NCBI RefSeq assembly: GCF_000367365.1
Contig: NZ_BARF01000039.1
Span: 1 to 64,000, forward strand
Origin: Streptomyces prunicolor NBRC 13075
GTDB lineage: Bacteria; Actinomycetota; Actinomycetes; Streptomycetales; Streptomycetaceae
DNA length: 64,000 bases
Reading direction: 5' to 3'
A program made the translations under genes and the position numbers. Under the pieces are notes generated by a model. That model was given only the letters and a program-made list of their open reading frames with translations, did no database searches and was not told where the DNA came from. This document shows, in pieces, positions 7,374 through 15,943 of the stretch (position 1 is its first letter; each line of letters starts with the position of its first letter).

Positions 7374-10016
7374 CTAGCTCGGGTCGGTGTCGATGACAGC
7401 GACCCGGTCGGTCGTGCTCGTCAGGGCCTCGCGCAGCGCGAGGTAGACGTCCTGCGGTGTGACGGCGGTCTTCTTGCCGTTGGCCCGGGTGATCAGCACG
7501 CCGTCGAAGGTCTGGCCGTACAGCTCCTTCAGGGCGGTCAGGTCGGGCTTGTCGACCAGCTTGCCGTTGACGGCCGTCACCTTGAGGAACTTCCACAGCG
7601 AGTTCTGCGGGCTCATCAGGACCGAGTGTGTCGCGTCGGTCTGGACGGTGACCTTCGCGGACATGGCCGGCTTGGCGAAGGCCTTCATCTCGCGGTCGAC
7701 CTCGGCGTTCGTGACCGTCGGCTGCCTGGTGGTCGTCGGGACCGTCACCGTGGTGGCCGTGTTGGTCTCCACCTCGGTGCGGTACGCGTCCTCCACCGCC
7801 GTGAGGGAACCGGCGGCGTCGATCGCCTTGCCCGCCTTGCCGTAGACGGCGACCGCCTTGCCGGACGTGAACCGGATCGTGCCCTCGGTGACCGAGCCGG
7901 AGCCGGAGCCGCCGCCGAGGTCGGCGAGGGCGGCCTGGAGCTTCTCCTCGTCGGTCGGCATCTCGGGCTGGACGACCCGGTGCTGGCCGAAGAGCGAGCC
8001 GATCACGGAGACCGGGTTGTAGTCGCTGGTGGCGGCCTTGCTGACGGTGGTCGCGAAGTCGAACTGCAGCCCCGCCTGGTCCGGCTTGAGCGAGACCGTC
8101 CTGCCGCCGACCGACAGCTTCAGCGGCTTGTTCACCCGGTCGCCGAACGCGTCGTCGAGCTTCTTGACGGCGTCGTCACGGGTGCCGCCGCCGATGTCGA
8201 CGCCGAGCACGGTGGTGCCCTTGGGCACGTCGGTGTGGTTCATCAGCAGACCGGCGCAGTAGGCGCCGCCGCCGATGACGACCACGCCGACGACCAGCAG
8301 GACCAGCTTGCTGCGGCCCTTCTTCTTTTTCTTCGCGCCCTTGCCCGCGTTCTTGGCGGCGGGCGCGCTCTGCGAAGAGCCGGGCTCGGGCTGCTTCGGG
8401 GGCGTGTGCGGGAGCGGTCCGTCGGGGTGGGTACCGGTGCCGAACGGTGCGTTCCCGGCGCCGGGAATGACCGGCATGCCACTGGTGACGGTGTGGCCGG
8501 AGACCTGGTCGGCGGGAGCGCCGTAGCCGGGACTGCCGGGGCCGGGGGCAGGCTTCTGCGGGGTGAGGATCGCGGTGTCGTCGCTGAGACCGCCACCGGG
8601 GATCATGCCGCCGGGGCCGCCGGGGAGGCTCGCGCCGCCGGGGCCCATACCGGGACCGCCGGGTCCCATTCCGGGACCGCCAGGGCCCATGCCGGGGCCA
8701 CCGGGGCCGACGCCCGGACCACCAGGGCCCGCGCCAGGACCAGCAGGGCCCCTGCCAGGAGCGCTGTGTCGGCCGGAAGCCGCGCCCGGACCACCGGGAC
8801 TACCGGGACCACCGGGGCCTCCAGGACCACCCGGTCCGGCGAATCCACCGGCGCCGTTCGTGCCGCCGGGTCCAGGCCCGTCGGCGTAGCCGCTCAGCAC
8901 GCTGGGCGCGCCCGGTGCTCCGCCGCCGCCCATGGGGCCGGGCGGGAGCATCAGGCCGTTGCCGGTGACCGGACCGCCGGTCGGGCCCGCGGGACCTTCC
9001 GGACCGCCCTGACCGCCGCGCCCGTTCGGACCGTTGAAGCCGTTGGGCCCACCCGGACCGCCGGGACCACCAGTGCCTCCGGGGCCCATGCCCTGACCGT
9101 CCGGACCGGGGAACTGTTCGGCTCGCGCGCCGGGGCCGTTGCCCCCGGGGAAGCCGCCCTGGCCGCCTGGTCCGCCCTGCCCGTTGGGTCCGGGGAAACC
9201 GCCCTGCTGCCCGTTGTCCGAGAAGTACGGCAGGTCGTCGCGACGGGGTTCGCCGGGGCCGCCGTTGGGGCCACCGGAGTTGGGGCCGCCGTTCGGGCGC
9301 GACCCGTTGTCGCCGCGCGGCCCCGCCGCCAGCGCCTCGGTCACGTCGAAGGAGCCGGTGCCGCCACCGTGCCCGGGGGCGACGGGTCCGGCACCGGTGG
9401 CGCCGCCGATTCCGGCGCCGTTCGTACCTCCGCCCGTGCCGCCCGCGCCGGGCTGACGGATGGCGCCGGTGACGCTCATGCCGCCGACCACGCCACCGGG
9501 ACGAGCACCGGTCGGCCGATTGCCGCCGGGCGCACCGGCAGCGGGCGCACTCGGGGTGCCCGCGGCCGAACCACCGGGAATTCCCGCGCCGTTGGTGCCG
9601 CCACCGCCCTGACCGCCCTTCGCGGGGCCGGACTTGCGGGGTGCGAACCAGTCGCTGGTCTTCTCCTCGGCGCCGGGCAGGGCGAGTTCGGCGGACGGCT
9701 CGACGACGCCGCCCGTGGGCAGCGCGGAACTCGGCAGCTGCACCTCGGCGGTCGTGGATCCGTCGCCGGACCCGGTGTCCGCGACGGGCGTACGCACGAC
9801 GACAGGCGGAATGGGCCGCGAACCGGGGATGTTGATCCGGATCCGGGTCGTCAGCGTCGTCTCAGTCTTGCGTTCGTCCGGCTGAGCGGCCGAACGCCCC
9901 GCGTCCGTACGGTCGTCGGAAGCCGCCGGCGTCCCGTACGGCGGGGTCCCCGAGGGGTAAGCGGCTCCGCCGCGCCCGTCGGGCCCGGAGGACGGAGTGT
10001 CAGTTTCACGACTCAA
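7374..10016 (-). CDS. Gly/Pro-rich membrane protein, VanW/PG-binding-like tail
   Basis: About 880 aa. Residues ~120-485 are a collagen-like low-complexity tract of GPGGP/GGPGG units, presumably disordered and cytoplasmic. A lysine run (KKKKKGRSK) precedes one membrane helix near residue 570 (LVLLVVGVVVIGGGAYCAGL). The ~290-residue exterior part starts TTVLGVDIGG and resembles the peptidoglycan-binding domain that precedes VanW domains (PG_binding_4), present in degenerate tandem copies. The TTG at 10016 (LSRETDTPSSG) is chosen because GGGAGAA lies eight bases upstream; the longer frame lacks a ribosome site. Function is unknown; a cell-wall-linked role is inferred. Confidence 0.7.
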   Translation of the reverse strand: MSRETDTPSSGPDGRGGAAYPSGTPPYGTPAASDDRTDAGRSAAQPDERKTETTLTTRIRINIPGSRPIPPVVVRTPVADTGSGDGSTTAEVQLPSSALPTGGVVEPSAELALPGAEEKTSDWFAPRKSGPAKGGQGGGGTNGAGIPGGSAAGTPSAPAAGAPGGNRPTGARPGGVVGGMSVTGAIRQPGAGGTGGGTNGAGIGGATGAGPVAPGHGGGTGSFDVTEALAAGPRGDNGSRPNGGPNSGGPNGGPGEPRRDDLPYFSDNGQQGGFPGPNGQGGPGGQGGFPGGNGPGARAEQFPGPDGQGMGPGGTGGPGGPGGPNGFNGPNGRGGQGGPEGPAGPTGGPVTGNGLMLPPGPMGGGGAPGAPSVLSGYADGPGPGGTNGAGGFAGPGGPGGPGGPGSPGGPGAASGRHSAPGRGPAGPGAGPGGPGVGPGGPGMGPGGPGMGPGGPGMGPGGASLPGGPGGMIPGGGLSDDTAILTPQKPAPGPGSPGYGAPADQVSGHTVTSGMPVIPGAGNAPFGTGTHPDGPLPHTPPKQPEPGSSQSAPAAKNAGKGAKKKKKGRSKLVLLVVGVVVIGGGAYCAGLLMNHTDVPKGTTVLGVDIGGGTRDDAVKKLDDAFGDRVNKPLKLSVGGRTVSLKPDQAGLQFDFATTVSKAATSDYNPVSVIGSLFGQHRVVQPEMPTDEEKLQAALADLGGGSGSGSVTEGTIRFTSGKAVAVYGKAGKAIDAAGSLTAVEDAYRTEVETNTATTVTVPTTTRQPTVTNAEVDREMKAFAKPAMSAKVTVQTDATHSVLMSPQNSLWKFLKVTAVNGKLVDKPDLTALKELYGQTFDGVLITRANGKKTAVTPQDVYLALREALTSTTDRVAVIDTDPS

Positions 10017-10166
10017 GGCAGGTTCTCCCGGTTGGCTCCGCCGCCCGACACCCACGGGCGACTCGGCGGCGCGCACCACCATACTGGCCACTTCTTGGCG
10101 GTATCCCACGGCCGCTGGGGAAACCCACACCGGACTCGCACGCGCGCGTCACCGCGAAGTGGTACG

Positions 10167-10586
10167 TCACTTGCCAAGTCGGACGTCAGGGCTGCTTGGT
10201 TGCCGCCCCAAACCCAACGTGGCACAGATCACAGCTACGGCCATCCCGCCGAGCAGGAACAGATACGAACCGACACCCGCGCCGAAGAGGAAGTCCCCTT
10301 CCGGGCGGCTGGCGGTGAGCAGGATGACGGCCACCATCCAGCCTGCGGCGGGCGCCACGGCCCCGCCCCGCCCGTCGGTGGCTCTCGCCCCGCCGACGAA
10401 CGTTCCGGCCGCCCCCACGAGCGCGAGCAGCAGCCCGCCGGGGAACCACGCGGCCTGCACCAGCGCCCCCGCCGCCCCGACGACCGCGCCGAGCACGAAG
10501 AGTGCAAGGTAGGCCAACACCCGTAGCCCGGACGGCCGTTGCAGCGGCTGGGCAAGCAGACTCCCGCCGACCTGGTTGGCACTCAT
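10167..10586 (-). CDS. DUF6113-like integral membrane protein
   Basis: 139-aa protein with four hydrophobic segments (LAYLALFVLGAVVGAAGALV; GGLLLALVGAAGTFVGG; GWMVAVILLTA; YLFLLGGMAVAVICATLGL). It resembles the small membrane proteins that follow mshB in streptomycetes. The ATG shares one base with the mshB stop (TGATG), so it is translationally coupled to mshB. Function is unknown. Confidence 0.75.
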   Translation of the reverse strand: MSANQVGGSLLAQPLQRPSGLRVLAYLALFVLGAVVGAAGALVQAAWFPGGLLLALVGAAGTFVGGARATDGRGGAVAPAAGWMVAVILLTASRPEGDFLFGAGVGSYLFLLGGMAVAVICATLGLGRQPSSPDVRLGK

Positions 10587-11467
10587 CACAGACCCAGCCC
10601 TTCGAAGAGGTCGGACTCAATCGCCCCGCCGCGCCCGCTGTTCACAGAAGATTGCACCAAAGATTGCACCAACTCGTAGTACTCGGTGGTGAAGAGGGGT
10701 TGCGCGAGCTCGTTCGACAGCGCGAAGTACGGCTGTTCCGGGGCCACTTCGAGCTGCGTGGCATGCGCGCGCATCGCCCCGATCTTCGCGTCGGCGTACG
10801 CGGTACCGTCGATCGCGCTGGTGATCCGCTCATCGTCCACGACACCCGGCACATCGCCCACGGCGGCCACCTCGGCGAAGGGCAGCTCCGGCAGCGCATC
10901 ACGCAGCCGCGCGAACCCTTCCTCCACGACGGTCCTCGGGACGCGATTCCAATAAACCTTGGCGATCGACTCCCCTGCCGCGGCGGCGAGTTCAGCCGCC
11001 CGCATGGCCACGCGATGGGCCTGGATGTGATCGGGATGGCCGTACCCGCCGTCGGGGTCGTACGCGACAAGAACCTGCGGACGCACCTCACGAATGACCT
11101 CGACAAGATGTCCCGCGGCCTCATCGAGATCGGCCCGCCAGAAGCAGTCAGGGTCGTCGTTGTCCGAGGTGCCCATCATCCCGGAATCCCGATACCGCCC
11201 GGGCCCGCCCAACAGGCGATGATCGGTGACCCCGAGCGCCTTCATGGCGGCGGCGAGCTCCCGCTCCCGCTCCTCGGCGAGTCTGGCGCCCGACAGATGC
11301 CGCAGCGCGGGCGGGATGACCTCGCCACGCTCTCCGAGGGTGCACGTGATCAGTGTCACGTGGGCACCCTCGGCCGCGTACTTGGCCATCGTCGCGCCGT
11401 TGTTGATCGACTCGTCGTCCGGATGCGCGTGCACCAGCAGCAGACGACGGGCGGGCAGTTCGGTCAT
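10586..11467 (-). CDS. mshB: Mycothiol biosynthesis deacetylase MshB
   Basis: Zn-dependent N-acetyl-1-D-myo-inosityl-2-amino-2-deoxy-alpha-D-glucopyranoside deacetylase of the LmbE/PIG-L family, ~293 aa, acting in cytosolic mycothiol synthesis. Metal-site motifs are visible: HAHPDDESI near the N-terminus, YDPDGGYGHPDHIQAHR in the middle (HPDH), and the conserved SGMMGTSDN segment. The ATG at 11467 follows GGGTGGGGGG; a GTG three codons upstream is also possible. Length matches the family. Confidence 0.95.
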   Translation of the reverse strand: MTELPARRLLLVHAHPDDESINNGATMAKYAAEGAHVTLITCTLGERGEVIPPALRHLSGARLAEERERELAAAMKALGVTDHRLLGGPGRYRDSGMMGTSDNDDPDCFWRADLDEAAGHLVEVIREVRPQVLVAYDPDGGYGHPDHIQAHRVAMRAAELAAAAGESIAKVYWNRVPRTVVEEGFARLRDALPELPFAEVAAVGDVPGVVDDERITSAIDGTAYADAKIGAMRAHATQLEVAPEQPYFALSNELAQPLFTTEYYELVQSLVQSSVNSGRGGAIESDLFEGLGL

Positions 11468-11607
11468 ACCCCCCACCCTACGAGGCCCTCACCCTGCGAG
11501 GACCCCGGCCTCACCTGTAGCGCGGCAGGTTGTCCGTCGGGATGGTCCAGTCGCCAAAGGAAGTCCCTCATGGCCTGGTAGAGGCGGGGAGGAATCGTCC
11601 CTTTCAT
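11464..11607 (-). CDS. Possible 47-aa coupled small ORF
   Basis: ATG at 11607 is one base after the TAG of the upstream HTH gene (TAGCATG), and its TGA overlaps the mshB ATG (GTATGA). The frame thus exactly fills the gap between two genes with coupling signals at both ends. The product begins MKGTIPPRLYQAMRDFLWRL and then turns Gly-rich. The first ~30 codons have reasonable GC3, the rest do not. No family is recognised. It could be a real small protein, a leader that couples translation, or chance. Confidence 0.35.
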   Translation of the reverse strand: MKGTIPPRLYQAMRDFLWRLDHPDGQPAALQVRPGSSQGEGLVGWGV

Positions 11608-11608
11608 G

Positions 11609-12493
11609 CTAGGCGGCCTCCGGAAGATCGGTTCGGCAGTCGTGGCAGTGTCCGGGGGTCGGTGAGCGGAAGGCGCGGTCGCAGCGTTCGCAGTTCTGGA
11701 GCGGGTGCTGGACCGTCCGCGGTGGGGCCGGGGCGCGGAACGGTGGCGGGGGCGGCAGTTGCGCGATCAGCCGGTGGGCCAGGAGCGCTGCAGGGCGGCG
11801 GAGTCCCTCGGGTGGCAGGTCTGCCGTCAGGGCGTGGCGTACGGCTGTGGGGGTGACGTCCCGCTCCAGCCAGGCCGCGACTCCCTGCGCGAGGTGGGCC
11901 GTGTCGCAGGTCGACAGGAGCAGGCGGGAGTCGTGGCGGCGGAGGCCTGCCAGGAGGTCCGTGGCCTGCTGGATGAGCGCCGGGGCCGGGTACGCCGGGC
12001 GCGGTACGGCGGAGAGCGGCTTGCGGGGTGCCCGTTCACGGCGGGGCGCGGATGCGGGTGCGGGTGCCTTCGGGGGTGCGTGCGGGTCTCTACGGCTGCT
12101 GCCGGGCTGGTTGCAGGAGATGATGCGGCCGTCGGGGATGCGGTGCCGTTCGCGACGGAGGTAGCCGTGGGTCTCCAACTCCCGTAGCGCGGCGGCGATT
12201 CGGGTCGTGCCCTCGGGGAAGCGGGCGGCGAGGGTCTTGATGTCGACGCGGGTGCCTGCGGGGAGGGACTGGATGTGGACGCCGAGTCCGATCGCCAGGG
12301 CCGACAACTCCGGGTGCTGGGCGAGGTGGTTGCCGATCACCGTGAAGCGGGCGGTGTGGCGGGCGTTGTCGTGGGTCAGCCCAACGCTGGAGTGCCCTGA
12401 ACGGGCGTGCCGCTGGTTCGTGTGGTTCGGGTGTTTGTCGGCGGTGTGCCGGGACTGGGCGCGCGGGGGCGCGCTAATGTCGTGCGTATCCAT
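11609..12493 (-). CDS. Helix-turn-helix protein with C-terminal zinc ribbon
   Basis: 294-aa predicted DNA-binding protein. Residues ~45-115 form a winged-helix-like domain (ALAIGLGVHIQSLPAGTRVD, then IAAALRELETHGYLRRER). A proline/arginine-rich linker follows, and the C-terminus has paired CxxC motifs (CERCDRAF...CHDC) suggestive of a zinc ribbon. Similar helix-turn-helix proteins are common in Streptomyces, but no target is known. It lies upstream of mshB on the same strand with only a tiny ORF between. Confidence 0.75.
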   Translation of the reverse strand: MDTHDISAPPRAQSRHTADKHPNHTNQRHARSGHSSVGLTHDNARHTARFTVIGNHLAQHPELSALAIGLGVHIQSLPAGTRVDIKTLAARFPEGTTRIAAALRELETHGYLRRERHRIPDGRIISCNQPGSSRRDPHAPPKAPAPASAPRRERAPRKPLSAVPRPAYPAPALIQQATDLLAGLRRHDSRLLLSTCDTAHLAQGVAAWLERDVTPTAVRHALTADLPPEGLRRPAALLAHRLIAQLPPPPPFRAPAPPRTVQHPLQNCERCDRAFRSPTPGHCHDCRTDLPEAA

Positions 12494-12721
12494 CGGGAAG
12501 CGATCTCTTCCTTGGTGGTCAGGCCCTCGCTTTGGGATTGCCGTCCCGGCGAGGGCCGCCGTATGTCTGCTGTCTGAGGTCGTTGTGCAAAGCCTGAGTT
12601 GGTGCTGCGCTGAGCGTAGATCACGTAACCCGCTCGGAATCCAGCCCAGTTGGCGATGTTCACCCGGATGGGTGATCGTCGGGCTCGGCTGCCGGGAGGG
12701 TGGGGTGAGGCTTGGTGGGGG

Positions 12722-13249
12722 TCATTTCGCCGTCGTGGGTTCTTGGGAAAAGGCGCCACGTGCACCGGAGTTCGGGTTTCCGGGTTTCGGTGCGAGGTGT
12801 AGTTCCGCCCAGACCGTTTTGCGGGGGCGTGGTCCCGGGTCCCAGCCCCAGCGGTCGGCGAGCGCGGCGACGATCAGCAGACCCCGGCCCGACTCCGACT
12901 CCCCTTCCGGCGCGGGGACTTGGGGGCACGGCGGTCGGTCACCCCGGGTGTCGGTGACTTCGATACGCAGGACGCCGGCGATGACGTAGAGGGTGAGTCT
13001 GAAATCCCTTCCCGGTACGCGACTGTGCGTAGCCGCGTTGGTGGCGAGCTCGGCGACGATCTGGCGGGCCGGGTCCAACGGGATCGCCCAGGACCGGAGT
13101 TGTTCGGTGGCCAGGAGACGGGCGAGGCGGGCGCCGCGGGGCGTGGGTGATAGCTGCACCGTGAAGTTGCGGGTGGGGTTGCCCAGTTGGGGTTTGGGCT
13201 GGGCTTCGGAGGTGGCGGATTCTTGGATCACGTCACTTAGCGTGGCCAT
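12722..13249 (-). CDS. RsbW-like anti-sigma/ATP-binding protein
   Basis: 175-aa HATPase_c_2 protein. N-box VAELATNAATHSRV and G-box GRGLLIVAALADRWG are clear, without a histidine-kinase phospho-acceptor domain. Such proteins bind ATP and act as anti-sigma factors or switch kinases. It is divergent from an XRE/DUF5753 regulator and its DUF397 partner, the arrangement known from the whiJ and abaA loci in Streptomyces. Both sides of this 139-bp intergenic region probably share operators. Confidence 0.85.
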   Translation of the reverse strand: MATLSDVIQESATSEAQPKPQLGNPTRNFTVQLSPTPRGARLARLLATEQLRSWAIPLDPARQIVAELATNAATHSRVPGRDFRLTLYVIAGVLRIEVTDTRGDRPPCPQVPAPEGESESGRGLLIVAALADRWGWDPGPRPRKTVWAELHLAPKPGNPNSGARGAFSQEPTTAK

Positions 13250-13388
13250 CCGTGACTACCGTGAACAGTGACTTGGCCGTTGCGTACGGTGACTGTCCAG
13301 GCGTTGTCCGGTCGTGTCCGAGCTGTCGGGACCGGGCGTACGGGTAGGGGCATCGCGGCACGGTCGTACAGATCAGGAGGGGTGCGAG

Positions 13389-14264
13389 ATGTCGTTGGAC
13401 GCGGGCGAGGAACAGCTCAACAGCGAGGCGGACGAACCGGGTTGGGAGGTCGACCCGGACGACGAGTGGGGGTTGGCGGTCCTCGCGACGGTCGGGCGGC
13501 AGTTGAAGCTGCGGCGGGAAACGGTGGGGATGCGGGTCGCCGACTTCGCGGTGGCGGTGGGGTACGGCGAGGACCTGGTCTACAAGATCGAGGGCGGGAA
13601 GCGGATCCCCCGGCCCGAGTATCTGGACAAGTCCGAGGAGGTGTTGCGGGCGGACGGGCTGATCTCGGCGATGAAGGAGGACGTGGAGAAGGTCCGGTAC
13701 CCAAAGAAGGTGCGGGCCTTGGCGAAATTGGAGGCGCGGGCAGTGGAGATCGGGGTGTACGAGTCCAACAACATCCCGGGGCTGTTGCAGACACCCGAGC
13801 ACGCCCGAGCCCTACTGGAGTCGTGGCAACCGTCCTACTCGCCTGAGGACTTGGAACGTCGCGTGGCCGCCCGCGTCGCCCGGCGCAGCGTCTTCGATCG
13901 GTCACCTGCGCCCGCGCTCGGCTTCGTACTGGAAGAGGCAACGCTCCGCCGCAAGGTTGGAGGCACAATGGTGCGGCGACAGCAGTTCGAACATCTGCTG
14001 GAGGTGGGGCGACTGAACAGCGTCGCGCTTCAGGTGATGCCGATGGACAGTGCGGCCCATCCCGGCATGAGCGGCAGGATCGAAGTGCTGAAGTTCGAAG
14101 ACGGCACGGCGGTGGGGCGTTCCGATGGCGCGTTCAACGGTCGTCCCACCACAATTCCGAAGCAGCTTCGCATCCTTGAGCTGCGGTATGGCACCATCCG
14201 GGCGCAGGCACTCCCGCCACGGGAGTCGCTGGCGTTCATCGAGCAACTGCTGGGAGAAACATGA
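13389..14264 (+). CDS. XRE regulator with DUF5753 (WhiJ-like)
   Basis: 291-aa regulator. The helix-turn-helix spans residues ~40-95 (VGRQLKLRRETVGMRVADFA, then the VYKIEGGKRIPRP recognition/turn segment). The DUF5753 domain follows, with the hallmark IPGLLQTPEHARAL and C-terminal VMPMDSAAHPGMSG. The ATG at 13389 is chosen for its AGGAGGGGTGCGAG Shine-Dalgarno sequence. It is coupled to the DUF397 gene. WhiJ-type proteins repress developmental genes until their DUF397 partner relieves them; the same logic is inferred here. Confidence 0.9.
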   Translation: MSLDAGEEQLNSEADEPGWEVDPDDEWGLAVLATVGRQLKLRRETVGMRVADFAVAVGYGEDLVYKIEGGKRIPRPEYLDKSEEVLRADGLISAMKEDVEKVRYPKKVRALAKLEARAVEIGVYESNNIPGLLQTPEHARALLESWQPSYSPEDLERRVAARVARRSVFDRSPAPALGFVLEEATLRRKVGGTMVRRQQFEHLLEVGRLNSVALQVMPMDSAAHPGMSGRIEVLKFEDGTAVGRSDGAFNGRPTTIPKQLRILELRYGTIRAQALPPRESLAFIEQLLGET

Positions 14265-14452
14265 TCCGCGAGCCCGAACTGGCCTGGTTCAAGAGCAGCT
14301 ACAGCAGCGGCCCCGATGGCGACTCCTGCGTCGAGATCGCGGTAGCGCCCCGCGCTGTCCACATCCGCGACTCCAAGACCGCCGAAGGCCCCCGCTTCGC
14401 CATCACCCCGGCAGCCTGGGCGGACTTTGTGACGTACGCGTCCCAGGCCTGA
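14261..14452 (+). CDS. DUF397 small protein
   Basis: 63-aa protein with the complete DUF397 signature: WFKSSYSSG near the N-terminus, CVEIA, VHIRDSK and ITPAAWADF. The ATG overlaps the stop of the XRE gene (ATGA). DUF397 proteins are the usual partners of XRE/DUF5753 regulators and modulate their DNA binding. Length is normal for the family. Confidence 0.9.
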   Translation: MIREPELAWFKSSYSSGPDGDSCVEIAVAPRAVHIRDSKTAEGPRFAITPAAWADFVTYASQA

Positions 14453-14507
14453 ACAACAACGCGCCTCGAACTCGTCTGACGAGTGCGTCACAAGTGCGCC
14501 TGCGCGT

Positions 14508-15281
14508 TTACGCGTTCGGGTCCCAGTCCGCGAGCTGCTCCATCGGCTCGGTGTCGCCGGTGGTCTCCAGGCCGTCGAGCGGGACGCGCGCGTAGAAGTA
14601 GAGGACCAGTTCGCTCGCCGCGCCTCGCATCGCCATGTCGCCCGGCTCCGCGTCGGCGGCGAGGTCGTCGCAGCGGACGCCGTCGGCGTTGAGGGTCAGG
14701 CGCCAGGAGCGGCCCTCGGTGGTGTGCAGGTCGATGGTTGCCGGCTTGAACGGCCAGGGGACGGTCGTCGCCGCGACGGTCGTCAGGAACTCGTCGACGC
14801 CCTCGACCGCGACGTCCGTCGGCAGCGGCTGTGCGGCGCCCTGGGTGAGCTGGGCGTCATAGGTGTGGACGGCGAACTCCTGGATCTGGTGCCGGGCCAC
14901 GGCTCCGCTGGTCTCCGGGGCCTGCGAGCGGCCCCACCAGGTCCAGCAGCCACGGTCCGGGCCGACCTCACGCATCGCGTCGAGCATGAGCTCGGTCGAC
15001 TCGGCGAGCCAGGCGTCCAGGGCTTCGCGGTAGCGGGGCGCGGTCGGGGCACCCTTCGGGTCCGTCCTCGCCGGGGGCTCGGCGCCCGGGCCCGCCGCGA
15101 CGATGGCGGCTTGGCGGCGGCGGCCGTCACCGAGGTGCTGCGCCAGTTCGCGCAGCGTCCAGTCCGGGCAGGTCGGGACCTGGACGTCAAGGTCGGGGGC
15201 GGATGCGATCGCGGCGCGGAACGCGGCCGAGCGGTCTTCGATCAGCCGCAGGACCTCGGGAAACTCCAAGATGTTTTGCAC
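14508..15281 (-). CDS. Maleylpyruvate isomerase-like (TIGR03083) protein
   Basis: 257-aa protein. The N-terminal DinB-like mycothiol-dependent maleylpyruvate isomerase fold shows VPTCPDWTLRELAQHLG, a conserved metal-site His later in the domain (HQIQEFAVHTYDAQL), and an MDMPI C-terminal domain (LTLNADGVRCDD...GAASELVLYFYAR). It is probably a mycothiol-dependent enzyme of unknown substrate. The start is GTG at 15281 with no strong ribosome site. The mshB gene 3 kb away makes mycothiol available, but no operon link is seen. Confidence 0.8.
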   Translation of the reverse strand: MQNILEFPEVLRLIEDRSAAFRAAIASAPDLDVQVPTCPDWTLRELAQHLGDGRRRQAAIVAAGPGAEPPARTDPKGAPTAPRYREALDAWLAESTELMLDAMREVGPDRGCWTWWGRSQAPETSGAVARHQIQEFAVHTYDAQLTQGAAQPLPTDVAVEGVDEFLTTVAATTVPWPFKPATIDLHTTEGRSWRLTLNADGVRCDDLAADAEPGDMAMRGAASELVLYFYARVPLDGLETTGDTEPMEQLADWDPNA

Positions 15282-15442
15282 GGCGGTTGTGTATCACGGC
15301 GCTCCGGCCGCCAGGTAGCGAATTTGTCGGACGAACGCGTCGACGGCCGGGCGGAGCGCCAGCGCCAGCGGAGTGAAACGAGAGCCAGGCCTCAGTCGGT
15401 GCGGGAGGTGAGACGCTCGGCCAGCGGGCCGACCGCACCCGA

Positions 15443-15473
15443 TTCGAGGCCAACCGGCTGGGCCGGCCTCGAA
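15443..15473. terminator. Inverted repeat downstream of small membrane protein
   Basis: TTCGAGGCC (15443-15451) and GGCCTCGAA (15465-15473) form a perfect 9-bp stem around a 13-base loop. A second hairpin CGGCCCC...GGGGCCG lies at about 15500-15526, closer to the small gene's stop. Together they probably end transcription of the minus-strand small membrane protein. The rest of the 15282-15532 gap shows no gene. Confidence 0.45.
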
Positions 15474-15532
15474 CTTGCCGGACGGGCGAGTGGCAATGCC
15501 CGGCCCCCCGTCACCGAGGGGCCGACACCCGC

Positions 15533-15727
15533 TCAGAACTTGATGCTCCCGATCATGCTCGCGATGTTCGTCGTGAGATCGCTGATCGTGGGTGCGATCG
15601 TCGACGAGGCCAGATAGAACCCCAGGAGGACACAGACGACCGCGTGTCCGCCCTTCAGCCCTGATTTCTTGACCAGAAGGAAGACGACGATCGCCAGCAG
15701 CACCACCGCCGAAATCGAGAGTGCCAC
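15533..15727 (-). CDS. Small two-helix membrane protein
   Basis: 64-aa hydrophobic protein with a GTG start after GGAGGTGA. Two membrane segments are visible: ISAVVLLAIVVFLLVKKS and HAVVCVLLGFYLASS, then a polar C-terminus ending IGSIKF. Similar tiny membrane proteins are widespread in Streptomyces chromosomes. I do not know the function. It is flanked by a divergent peptidase gene and by an isolated hairpin. Confidence 0.75.
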   Translation of the reverse strand: MALSISAVVLLAIVVFLLVKKSGLKGGHAVVCVLLGFYLASSTIAPTISDLTTNIASMIGSIKF

Positions 15728-15943
15728 GGCGGCTCACCTCCAATGATCCCAGGGACTAGGGGGGTCGGACTATGGGGGCAATGGGGTCCATGGGGTGGAC
15801 CCCTAGAGCAAATCGGTACAGCAAATCCATACAGGAGCCAGCAGGTTCATACCCACGCAGCGCTAGTGATCATAACTATCCGCGCTCGCGCATCGCTCGG
15901 CGCACAGCCGCACAAGGGGGCGCATGGCCAATATGGTCGGGTC

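Noticed and set aside
6384..10526. 1,380-codon plus-strand open frame
   Set aside because: It is antisense to the ABC ATPase, the Gly/Pro-rich protein and the membrane gene; composition is that of a GC3-biased shadow frame and spans several genes and a terminator.
12376..12765. 129-codon minus-strand ORF between the HTH and RsbW-like genes
   Set aside because: Overlaps both neighbours in other frames, no GC3 bias and no ribosome site; the 12494-12721 gap looks like a promoter region.
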